12,724 nt of DNA from Candidatus Puniceispirillum sp. (GTDB lineage: Bacteria; Pseudomonadota; Alphaproteobacteria; Puniceispirillales; Puniceispirillaceae). Position numbers and translations under genes: made by a program. Location of the stretch: the NCBI GenBank assembly GCA_016778825.1, contig JADHOU010000021.1:1-12724 (forward strand). The letters run 5' to 3'. Below are positions 6,920-12,724 of the stretch, piece by piece. Positions within the stretch are counted from its first letter, which is position 1. Every line of letters begins with the position of its first letter. A model generated the notes under the pieces. It saw nothing but the letters and a program-made list of their open reading frames with translations. It had not been told where the DNA came from and did no database searches.

Positions 6920-7906
6920 ATGACTGATCAGAAAAAATTGAATATCCCTGACTTAAGCGATGTCAAAACAGCGCATGAGCGGATTTCGCCGCATATTCAC
7001 TACACGCCAATTGTGACAAGCCAGTTTCTTGATGCGAAAACGGGTGCCAAGCTTTTTTTTAAATGCGAGAATTTTCAAAAGGCAGGCGCGTTTAAGGTGC
7101 GCGGGGCGTCAAATGCTGTTTTTGGCCTTGATGATGCAACTGCGGCGAAAGGGGTCGCTACGCATTCATCGGGCAATCATGCGTTGTCGCTAAGCTATGC
7201 GGCGGGTCGGCGCGGGATTCCCTGTACGGTTGTTATGCCAAAAACCGCACCACAGGCCAAAAAAGATGCGGTGATCGGCTATGGCGGCACAATTGTCGAA
7301 TGCGAGCCTGCAACCACAAACCGCGAGGCGGTATTTGCCGAAGTGGTTGCCAAGACGGGTGCTGATTTCTTGCATCCCTATAATGATCCAAGGGTGATTG
7401 CCGGGGAGGCAACCTGCTCATTGGAATTAATTGATCAGGTAAAAGATCTTGATTGTGTTGTTGCGCCCATTGGCGGCGGCGGCATGATTTCGGGTACTTG
7501 CCTGACCTTAAGCCATCTTGCGCCATCGATTGAAATTTACGCTGCCGAGCCTAAACAGGCGGATGATGCCGATCGCAGTTTCAAGGCAGGGAATATTATT
7601 GCCGATGATGCGCCGGTAACGGTTGCTGATGGGTTGAAAGTACCACTCAAGGATTTGACATGGCATTTCGTATCGAACCATGTGACCGACATTTTAACCG
7701 CCAGTGAACAGGAAATCATTGATGCGATGAAACTGACATGGCAGCGTATGAAAATGGTGATTGAACCAAGCTGTGCCGTGCCATTGGCGGTTATTTTGAA
7801 AAACCCTGATCTATTTCGCGGCAAAAAAGTTGGTGTGATTATTACGGGCGGAAATGTTGATTTGGATAAATTACCCTGGATCACAGCTACAGGAGACAAA
7901 CAGTGA
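6920..7906 (+). CDS. bhcB: Beta-hydroxyaspartate dehydratase (PLP, serine/threonine dehydratase fold)
   Basis: Probably converts beta-hydroxyaspartate to iminosuccinate in the beta-hydroxyaspartate cycle. The 328-residue protein is a fold-type II PLP enzyme of the threonine/serine dehydratase family. The PLP lysine is Lys59 in KAGAFKVRGA, the substrate loop is SSGNHA (83-88), and the phosphate-binding glycine loop is GGGGM (185-189). It has no C-terminal ACT regulatory domain, unlike biosynthetic threonine deaminase. Sequence alone would permit threonine or serine dehydratase, serine racemase or EutB; the following bhcC- and bhcD-like genes and upstream glcDEF make BhcB the best reading. The ATG at 6920 was chosen over a TTG at 6902. 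Its stop codon overlaps the bhcC start. Confidence 0.85.
   Translation: MTDQKKLNIPDLSDVKTAHERISPHIHYTPIVTSQFLDAKTGAKLFFKCENFQKAGAFKVRGASNAVFGLDDATAAKGVATHSSGNHALSLSYAAGRRGIPCTVVMPKTAPQAKKDAVIGYGGTIVECEPATTNREAVFAEVVAKTGADFLHPYNDPRVIAGEATCSLELIDQVKDLDCVVAPIGGGGMISGTCLTLSHLAPSIEIYAAEPKQADDADRSFKAGNIIADDAPVTVADGLKVPLKDLTWHFVSNHVTDILTASEQEIIDAMKLTWQRMKMVIEPSCAVPLAVILKNPDLFRGKKVGVIITGGNVDLDKLPWITATGDKQ
7891..7895 (+). promoter_or_regulatory. Ribosome binding site of bhcC
   Basis: AGGAG lies inside the end of bhcB, 7 bases before the GTG at 7903. That spacing favours the GTG over the ATG at 7909. The GTG overlaps the bhcB stop codon (7904-7906), so the two genes are probably translationally coupled. 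Confidence 0.65.
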
Positions 7907-9066
7907 ATATGCAGGTAAAACCCGAAGAACTAGAAGTTGGCTATAACATTCCCGCCATGGCTGGCATGGATGAGGCCGATATCCAGACACCCTGTCTTGT
8001 TCTTGATCTTGATGCGCTAGAGCGCAATATCATCAAGATGGGTCAATTCGCCAAAGATAAGAACATGCGTCACCGTGTTCATGGTAAGATGCATAAATCG
8101 GTTGATGTGGCGCTGCTTCAAGAAAAGCTTGGTGGCAGTTGCGGTGTTTGCTGCCAGAAGGTAAGCGAAGCTGAGGCGTTTGTGCGCGGCGGTATCAAGG
8201 ATGTTCTGGTGTCTAATCAGGTTCGTGATCCCGCCAAAATTGACCGGTTGGCACGTCTGCCAAAACTGGGTGCGCGGGCGATTTGCTGTGTCGATGATCT
8301 GGCGAATATCAATGATTTGTCGGCAGCCGTGGTAAAGCACGGAACCCAAATTGAATGTCTTGTTGAGATTGATTGTGGTGCAGGGCGTTGCGGCGTTCAA
8401 TCGACCGAAGATGTTGTTGCGATTGCAACGGCAATTGATGCGGCTGAAGGATTGAAGTTTGCCGGACTTCAGGCCTATCAGGGCGCAATGCAGCATCTTG
8501 ATGACTATCAGGAACGCAAAGCCAAGATTGAGATTGCGGTTGCGATGGTGGGCGACGCTGTTGCGGCGCTGAAATCAGTTGGGCTGGAATGTGATATTGT
8601 TGGCGGTGGCGGCACCGGATCATATTATTTTGAAGGTGAATCGGGCGTCTATAACGAATTGCAATGCGGCTCCTACGCTTTTATGGATGCTGATTATGGC
8701 CGTATTCTGGATCGTGACGGCAAACGGATTGATCAGGGCGAATGGCAAAATGCGCTTTTCCTTCTAACCTCGGTGATGAGTCATGCCAAAGCCGACAAAG
8801 CGATCTGTGACGCTGGTCTAAAAGCCCAATCGGTCGATAGTGGTCTGCCGGTTATTTTTGGCCGAACCGATGTCGAATATATCAAATGTTCAGATGAACA
8901 TGGGGTGATTGCTGATCCTGACGGCGTGCTGAAAGTTGGCGACAAGTTAAAGCTGGTGCCAGGTCATTGTGACCCGACCTGCAATGTCCATGATTGGTAT
9001 GTTGGTGTCCGCAATGGCAAGGTCGAAGCTCTTTGGCCAATTACTGCACGCGGCAAGGCGTTCTAG
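7903..9066 (+). CDS. bhcC: Beta-hydroxyaspartate aldolase (PLP, D-threonine aldolase/DSD1 family)
   Basis: Probably condenses glycine with glyoxylate to beta-hydroxyaspartate, the carbon-carbon bond-forming step of the cycle. The protein is 387 residues, a fold-type III PLP enzyme. The N-terminal barrel opens with TPCLVLDLDALERNI; the PLP lysine is expected at Lys62 in HGKMHK, matching the HxKxHK motif of D-threonine aldolases. CVEIDCGAGRCGV-like strands (read as CLVEIDCGAGRCGVQ) and DIVGGGGTGSY provide the phosphate site. Near the C-terminus GHCDPT (His355, Asp357) matches the metal-binding His-x-Asp of D-threonine aldolases, followed by NVHDWYVGVRNG and a closing WPITARG. A D-threonine or D-serine enzyme is the alternative on sequence alone. 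It overlaps bhcB by 4 bases. Confidence 0.86.
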   Translation: MNMQVKPEELEVGYNIPAMAGMDEADIQTPCLVLDLDALERNIIKMGQFAKDKNMRHRVHGKMHKSVDVALLQEKLGGSCGVCCQKVSEAEAFVRGGIKDVLVSNQVRDPAKIDRLARLPKLGARAICCVDDLANINDLSAAVVKHGTQIECLVEIDCGAGRCGVQSTEDVVAIATAIDAAEGLKFAGLQAYQGAMQHLDDYQERKAKIEIAVAMVGDAVAALKSVGLECDIVGGGGTGSYYFEGESGVYNELQCGSYAFMDADYGRILDRDGKRIDQGEWQNALFLLTSVMSHAKADKAICDAGLKAQSVDSGLPVIFGRTDVEYIKCSDEHGVIADPDGVLKVGDKLKLVPGHCDPTCNVHDWYVGVRNGKVEALWPITARGKAF

Positions 9067-9113
9067 GCTTGGAAATAACGGTCAAAGGCACCGCAAAAAG
9101 GAAATTTGATATC

Positions 9114-10100
9114 ATGATGAAAACCAGCGACGGCGTTGTCATCGTTCGTGAAAATGTGTGCCGTGATGTTGTGAATGACAGGGATGCCTATGTCGCGGTT
9201 GAAGGTGTTTTTGCGGCGATGGCGGCGGGCGATGCGGTAAATTTTCCGGTTGTGCGCGAGGTGATTGGCCATGCTGACGCGCTTTATGGCTTTAAATCGG
9301 GCTTTGACCGGGCTGGCATGGCGCTTGGCGTGAAATCAGGCGGATATTGGCCGCAAAATATGGCCAATTCAGGTGTGAGTAACCACCAATCAAGCGTGTT
9401 TCTGTTTGACCCTGATACCGGATGCTTGCAAGCAATTATCGGCGGCAATTATTTGACGGCGGTTCGCACGGCAGCCGCCGCAGCGGTTTCGATTAGTCAT
9501 CTTGCCCGCCCCGATGCTTCGATTTTGGGCATAATGGGGGCTGGCCATCAATCGGTTTTCCAATTAAGAGCCGCGTTACAGCAGCGTCAGTTCAGCAAAA
9601 TTCTGGGCTGGAACCGGTCAGTTGATGCCTTGCCTCGTCTTGCCAAGCTGGCAGATGAATATGCAATTCCGTTTGAAGCTGTCACGCCAGATGCAATGAC
9701 ACAAGCGGATGTTATCATCACCATCACCTCGTCGCATCAGCCCTTGTTGATGGCCGATCATGTCAGCCCGGGAACACATCTTGTATGTATGGGAACCGAT
9801 ACAAAGGGCAAACAGGAAATTGATCCGGCATTATTTTCAATTGGCACCAGCTTTACCGATGAGGTGGCGCAATCAGTGACAATTGGCGAGGCGCAGCATG
9901 CCATTGCCACGGGTCTTATCAATGAAGCGGCAATTGTGCCAATCGGCAGGGTCATCAATAAAGATCATGCTGGCCGGACAAGCGATGATGAGATTACCAT
10001 TTTTGACGGTACCGGTGTTGGGTTACAAGATCTGGCGTTGGCGTCAGTGGTAATGCGCCGCGCGGTTGAGGCAGGATCGGCAACGACGGTTTCATTCTGA
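9114..10100 (+). CDS. bhcD: Iminosuccinate reductase (ornithine cyclodeaminase/mu-crystallin family)
   Basis: Probably reduces iminosuccinate to aspartate with NAD(P)H, closing the nitrogen loop of the beta-hydroxyaspartate cycle. From the ATG at 9114 it has 328 residues, normal for the family. The N-terminal domain has KSGGYWPQNMANSGVSNHQS and GGNYLTAVRTAAAAAVS (Arg118 region); the Rossmann domain begins GIMGAGHQSVFQ with Gly139, Gly142 and Gly144. DVIITITSSHQPLL and MGTDTKGKQEID are typical downstream segments. The open frame runs back to 8994 inside bhcC, but those residues are unlike the family and AAGGAA at 9098-9103 supports 9114. Other possibilities by sequence are ornithine cyclodeaminase, alanine dehydrogenase of archaeal type, or EutC; gene context favours BhcD. 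Confidence 0.85.
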   Translation: MMKTSDGVVIVRENVCRDVVNDRDAYVAVEGVFAAMAAGDAVNFPVVREVIGHADALYGFKSGFDRAGMALGVKSGGYWPQNMANSGVSNHQSSVFLFDPDTGCLQAIIGGNYLTAVRTAAAAAVSISHLARPDASILGIMGAGHQSVFQLRAALQQRQFSKILGWNRSVDALPRLAKLADEYAIPFEAVTPDAMTQADVIITITSSHQPLLMADHVSPGTHLVCMGTDTKGKQEIDPALFSIGTSFTDEVAQSVTIGEAQHAIATGLINEAAIVPIGRVINKDHAGRTSDDEITIFDGTGVGLQDLALASVVMRRAVEAGSATTVSF

Positions 10101-10158
10101 TAGACAATCGTCTGAAGCAGCCGCCTAAAGATCAGTACAATATCTTCGTCAAAACTAA

Positions 10159-10199
10159 AAACCAGCCTTGGCACCATTTTAAAAAGGGCAGGCTGGTTT
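10159..10199 (-). terminator. Bidirectional intrinsic terminator between bhcD and fumarase
   Basis: Arms 10159-10168 (AAACCAGCCT) and 10190-10199 (AGGCTGGTTT) pair perfectly over 10 bp around a 21-base loop. Read on the minus strand, the stem is followed by a T-rich tract (TTTTTAGTTTT over 10151-10161), the classical form, so it should stop fumarase transcription. In the plus direction the arm ends in TTTG, giving a weaker stop for bhcD. The position between convergent genes fits both uses. Confidence 0.75.
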
Positions 10200-10223
10200 G
10201 TTATGCGGTGTTATTTGACCTGG

Positions 10224-11831
10224 CTAGCCGAGATCAAAGAAATCATTGCCCTTGTCATCCATTACGATGAAGGCCGGAAAATTTTCAACTTCGATTTTCC
10301 AGACGGCTTCCATGCCAAGCTCTGGATATTCCAGAACTTCAATTTTTTTGATCGATTCAAGCGCCAGCTTGGCAGCAACACCGCCAATCGAGCCAAGATA
10401 AAAACCGCCATGTTCCTTGCAGGAATCACGAACAACGCGTGACCGGTTGCCCTTGGCAAGCATTACCATTGACCCGCCAGCGGCCTGAAAGGTGGGAACA
10501 TAAGAATCCATACGGCCAGCCGTTGTTGGGCCGAATGACCCTGATGCCATGCCTTCTGGCGTTTTTGCTGGCCCAGCATAATAAATAGGATGGTCTTTGA
10601 AATAATCGGGCAATTTGCCCTCGCTTTCCAGCCGTTCCAGCAATTGGGCGTGGGCAATGTCACGCGCCACAATCAACGGGCCGGTGAGTGCAAGCCGTGT
10701 TTCAACCGGATGGGCGCTCAGGCTTGCCAGAATTTCGCGCATCGGCTTGTTCAGATCAATAGCAACAACATCATCTTCAGGTTGGTCAGATAGGTCGGGA
10801 AGGAATTTTGCCGGATCGCGCTCTAAAGTTTCGATGAACAGCCCATCGGGTGTGATTTTGGCAAAGGCCTGCCGGTCGGCCGAGCAGGAAACGCCGATGC
10901 CAATCGGACAAGAAGCACCGTGACGCGGCAAACGAATGACGCGCACATCATGGCAATAATATTTACCGCCAAATTGCGCGCCAATTCCAAGATCGCGGGT
11001 GATTTGCAGGATTTGGGCTTCCCAATCGAGATCGCGCCACGCATGACCAAGCGCATTGCCTTCGGTTGGCAGATTATCAAGTGCCTTGATTGACGCCATT
11101 TTGACCGTCTTCATCGTAAGTTCGGCCGACGTGCCGCCAATCACAATGGCAAGGTGATAGGGTGGGCAAGCAGATGTGCCAAGCTCTAGAATGGCGGTGC
11201 GGATAAAGTCACGAAGCGAATCAGGATTGAGAACAGCTTTGGTTTTCTGATGCAAAAAGGCTTTATTTGCTGATCCACCACCTTTTTGGATAAAGGCAAA
11301 TTTATATTCAAGGCCTTTGCTGGCGTTAATTTCAATCTGCGCCGGAAGGTTGGTGGCAGTATTGCTCTCATCGAACATCGTATGTGCCGCAAGCTGGGAG
11401 AAGCGCAAATTGCAATTTTGATATGTGTTGTAAATGCCGCGCGATAGCGCCTCGCCATCATCACCGCTAACCAAAACATGATCACCGCGATAGCCGGTTA
11501 CCAGCGCTGTGCCAGTATCTTGACACATTGGCAACAAACCCTCGGCGGAAATGACGGCGTTTTTTAGCATTTCCAATGCCACAAACCGGTCATTCTTGGT
11601 GGCTTCGGGGTCTTTTAGAATATCGGCAAGCTGGCCCAGATGGGTGCTGCGAAGCAGATGCGAAATATCGGTAAAGGCGCGTTCGGCAAGAAGGGTCAGG
11701 CCTTCTGGATCAACGCGAAGGAAGGTTTCTCCCTCCATTTCGACAAGCCGGACATGATCGCTGGACACAAGCTCATATTTGGTTGTGTCGGCGGTTGTTG
11801 GAAACATCGGGCTATAGGCAAAATCGGCCAT
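10224..11831 (-). CDS. Fumarate hydratase, class I (4Fe-4S)
   Basis: Interconverts fumarate and L-malate in the TCA cycle; a cytoplasmic, oxygen-sensitive iron-sulfur hydro-lyase. The 535-residue protein is the single-chain class I form containing both alpha and beta domains, like E. coli FumA/FumB. Cluster cysteines are visible at Cys103 (PMCQDTGT), Cys222 (TSACPPYH) and Cys316 (GVSCSADR), each two residues below the FumA positions 105, 224 and 318. [18 protein letters not shown] and the C-terminal-domain segment [15 protein letters not shown] also match. AGGA (TCCT on the plus strand at 11839-11842) lies 7 bases before the ATG. It converges on bhcD and is separated from sspB by 87 bases. 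Class I members acting on tartrate or mesaconate are possible but less likely. Confidence 0.93.
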   Translation of the reverse strand: MADFAYSPMFPTTADTTKYELVSSDHVRLVEMEGETFLRVDPEGLTLLAERAFTDISHLLRSTHLGQLADILKDPEATKNDRFVALEMLKNAVISAEGLLPMCQDTGTALVTGYRGDHVLVSGDDGEALSRGIYNTYQNCNLRFSQLAAHTMFDESNTATNLPAQIEINASKGLEYKFAFIQKGGGSANKAFLHQKTKAVLNPDSLRDFIRTAILELGTSACPPYHLAIVIGGTSAELTMKTVKMASIKALDNLPTEGNALGHAWRDLDWEAQILQITRDLGIGAQFGGKYYCHDVRVIRLPRHGASCPIGIGVSCSADRQAFAKITPDGLFIETLERDPAKFLPDLSDQPEDDVVAIDLNKPMREILASLSAHPVETRLALTGPLIVARDIAHAQLLERLESEGKLPDYFKDHPIYYAGPAKTPEGMASGSFGPTTAGRMDSYVPTFQAAGGSMVMLAKGNRSRVVRDSCKEHGGFYLGSIGGVAAKLALESIKKIEVLEYPELGMEAVWKIEVENFPAFIVMDDKGNDFFDLG

Positions 11832-11918
11832 GGCTAAATCCTGTAAATATCAAATGGCAAATGAACAGATGTTTGGCACGACATGCCTATAACTGGTGTC
11901 CAGCTGATCATTGGATTT

Positions 11919-12428
11919 TTATTTTGTCGGTCTTTTTCGGAAGGTGTCAAGTGACACAACGTCGGCGCTATTGCCAGTTGCATCATCATTGCTTTGCGTT
12001 GGCTGATCATCTGAGGGCGCGATGTCATCATGATCATCGTCATCGCTGTCATCATCATCGGCAATACCGAATTGCAACCCAAAGCCAACCGACGGGTCGT
12101 TAAAGCTGGTCACGGCCTCAAAGGGAATGATCATCGGGCTTGGCTTGCCGCCAAAGAATAAAGTGACCGAAAATTCATCTTCACCAACAATCAGATCGGC
12201 AAATTGATGCTGGAGAACGATTGTCATATTTTCTGGATGTTTGGCGCGAAGATGATCATCGATTTCAACACCTTTGTAGATTGTTGAAAAGCCAATATAG
12301 AAATGCGTTTCACCGGGCAGCCCGACCTTTTGAACAATGCTAAGCGACGAGCGAACCACCGACCGAAGCGCATCTTCCACCAGAAGTTCATAATTCAAGC
12401 CGGTTTGCAGCATGTCATTATCGGTCAT
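11919..12428 (-). CDS. sspB: ClpXP adaptor SspB (alphaproteobacterial type)
   Basis: Adaptor that binds ssrA-tagged proteins released by tmRNA and tethers them to ClpX for degradation by ClpXP. From the ATG at 12428 it has 169 residues. The substrate-binding fold spans about 8-122, with THFYIGFSTIYKGVEIDDHL, FADLIVGEDEFSVTLFFGG and PFEAVTSFNDPSVGFGLQFG. A disordered linker rich in Asp, Ser and Asn (about 123-156) follows, then the conserved C-terminal ClpX-binding tail VVSLDTFRKR (157-166). The frame extends to a TTG at 12507-12509 with 27 residues unlike SspB, so 12428 is preferred although its ribosome binding site is weak. The gene lies just downstream of the ssrA tag region on the same strand, matching adaptor to substrate. 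Confidence 0.9.
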   Translation of the reverse strand: MTDNDMLQTGLNYELLVEDALRSVVRSSLSIVQKVGLPGETHFYIGFSTIYKGVEIDDHLRAKHPENMTIVLQHQFADLIVGEDEFSVTLFFGGKPSPMIIPFEAVTSFNDPSVGFGLQFGIADDDDSDDDDHDDIAPSDDQPTQSNDDATGNSADVVSLDTFRKRPTK

Positions 12429-12501
12429 GAGGTTTTGGTCTTTCTGTGGCAGCGGGCAGGGTGATGGAAAATCGACAGATGAAAACGCATCTTTATCATG
12501 A

Positions 12502-12526
12502 TTTACCAAGGTAAAGCGGAACGCTT
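12502..12526. repeat. Overlapping palindromes at the ssrA / sspB junction
   Basis: TTTACC-AA-GGTAAA (12502-12515) is a perfect 6-bp-arm palindrome, and AAGCG-GAA-CGCTT (12514-12526) is a 5-bp-arm hairpin that overlaps it by two bases. They sit at the predicted 3' end of the ssrA coding piece and before sspB. They may guide RNA processing or partial termination; no long T-run follows on the minus strand. Confidence 0.5.
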
Positions 12527-12724
12527 CTGTTGCCAGGTGCGCCCCAAACCCCGCCAGACCGAGCTCAATCGATCTGGACTTAAGTTCGGTTACTCCCGCT
12601 GCCTTTAGGCTGCGATTGCTACCGGAGCAGTGTTGTCATTTGCAACTACTACATGGCCCGATAACGGCGGGTACCATACCGAGCAAAAATACTGCCTTTA
12701 CCACATGCGTCGATCCTATTTCGC
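12523..12724 (-). ncRNA. ssrA: tmRNA coding piece (split, alphaproteobacterial type), partial at window edge
   Basis: Ribosome-rescue RNA that tags stalled nascent proteins. On the minus strand the part near the window edge has AGGATCGACGCA, resembling the conserved GGATTCGACG of tmRNA 5' regions. A pseudoknot-like GC-rich segment follows, then AGTTGCAAATGACAAC, matching the resume-codon context of ssrA. The tag frame runs from GCA at 12641-12643 to a TAA at 12605-12607 and reads ANDNTAPVAIAA. A CCAGA/TCTGG stem (12554-12558 with 12573-12577) and the segment ending ACCTGGCAACAGAAGC close the coding piece. The placement of the tag near the 3' end, with no T-loop or CCA downstream before sspB, fits the permuted two-piece gene, whose acceptor piece would lie beyond 12724. 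The 3' boundary is approximate. Confidence 0.85.
12605..12643 (-). other. ssrA proteolysis tag reading frame
   Basis: Twelve codons plus stop within the tmRNA encode ANDNTAPVAIAA; with the alanine carried by tmRNA the appended tag would be AANDNTAPVAIAA. The AANDN start matches the SspB-contacting part of alphaproteobacterial tags such as AANDNFAEEFAVAA of Caulobacter. The final residues IAA stand where LAA or VAA is usual for ClpX/ClpA recognition. Confidence 0.85.

Noticed and set aside
8994..9113. N-terminal extension of bhcD overlapping the end of bhcC
   Set aside because: The 40 extra residues are a frame-shifted reading of bhcC, do not resemble the family, and a ribosome binding site supports the ATG at 9114.
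6920..10100. Reading the dehydratase and cyclodeaminase-family genes as EutB/EutC of ectoine breakdown
   Set aside because: No other ectoine-use gene (doeA, doeB, eutD, eutE or an ectoine transporter) is present, while an aldolase-family gene between them and glcDEF upstream fit the beta-hydroxyaspartate cycle.
12001..12062. Microsatellite or CRISPR-like repeat of ATC triplets
   Set aside because: It is the coding sequence of the Asp-rich SspB linker on the minus strand; there are no spacers or regular units.
12429..12509. Longer SspB starting at the TTG at 12507-12509
   Set aside because: The extra 27 residues are not SspB-like and the start would lie in a palindrome next to the tmRNA end without a ribosome binding site.
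1..12724. Mobile elements, transferred islands or a wholly new defence or biosynthetic system
   Set aside because: No transposase, integrase, terminal repeats, toxin-antitoxin pair, tRNA attachment site or marked change in composition was seen; nearly all the coding content belongs to recognisable core or catabolic families.

Overview
The window looks like a piece of an alphaproteobacterial chromosome, probably from a marine heterotroph; SAR116- or Rhodobacterales-like groups fit, but genus cannot be read from the sequence. The evidence is a coding-piece tmRNA arranged as in the split (circularly permuted) alphaproteobacterial ssrA, an SspB of the alpha type with an acidic linker and a C-terminal ClpX-binding tail, a 41-residue L36 that lacks the zinc cysteines, and proteins that all resemble alphaproteobacterial families. 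Base composition looks moderate and even, with no insertion sequence, phage gene or CRISPR array.

Layout, left to right. Positions 1-124 (minus strand) hold the first 41 codons of an AzlC-family permease cut by the window edge. Positions 341-2530 (plus) carry housekeeping genes: pgk, msrA and rpmJ, each with its own intergenic spacer. Positions 2742-6771 (plus) hold the three glycolate oxidase subunits glcD, glcE and glcF. After a 148-base spacer with a clear inverted repeat come three overlapping or closely spaced genes (6920-10100, plus) that I read as bhcB, bhcC and bhcD of the beta-hydroxyaspartate cycle. A class I fumarase (10224-11831, minus) converges on bhcD across a bidirectional hairpin terminator. 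At the right end, sspB (11919-12428, minus) lies directly downstream of the tag-encoding part of ssrA (12523 to beyond the window edge, minus).

The central theme is glycolate use. GlcDEF oxidises glycolate, a major product of phytoplankton, to glyoxylate. In the beta-hydroxyaspartate cycle BhcC condenses glycine with glyoxylate to beta-hydroxyaspartate, BhcB dehydrates this to iminosuccinate, and BhcD reduces iminosuccinate to aspartate. BhcA (aspartate-glyoxylate aminotransferase) would regenerate glycine and release oxaloacetate. BhcA and the regulator BhcR are not in this window, so either they lie elsewhere or another aminotransferase fills the step. The cycle is an established pathway, so this is a variant arrangement rather than a new system; the direct joining of glcDEF to bhcBCD without bhcA is the notable point.

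The second theme is ribosome rescue and tag-directed proteolysis. The ssrA coding piece specifies the tag ANDNTAPVAIAA, preceded in the protein by the alanine carried by tmRNA, and the next gene on the same strand encodes the adaptor SspB that in relatives delivers tagged proteins to ClpXP.
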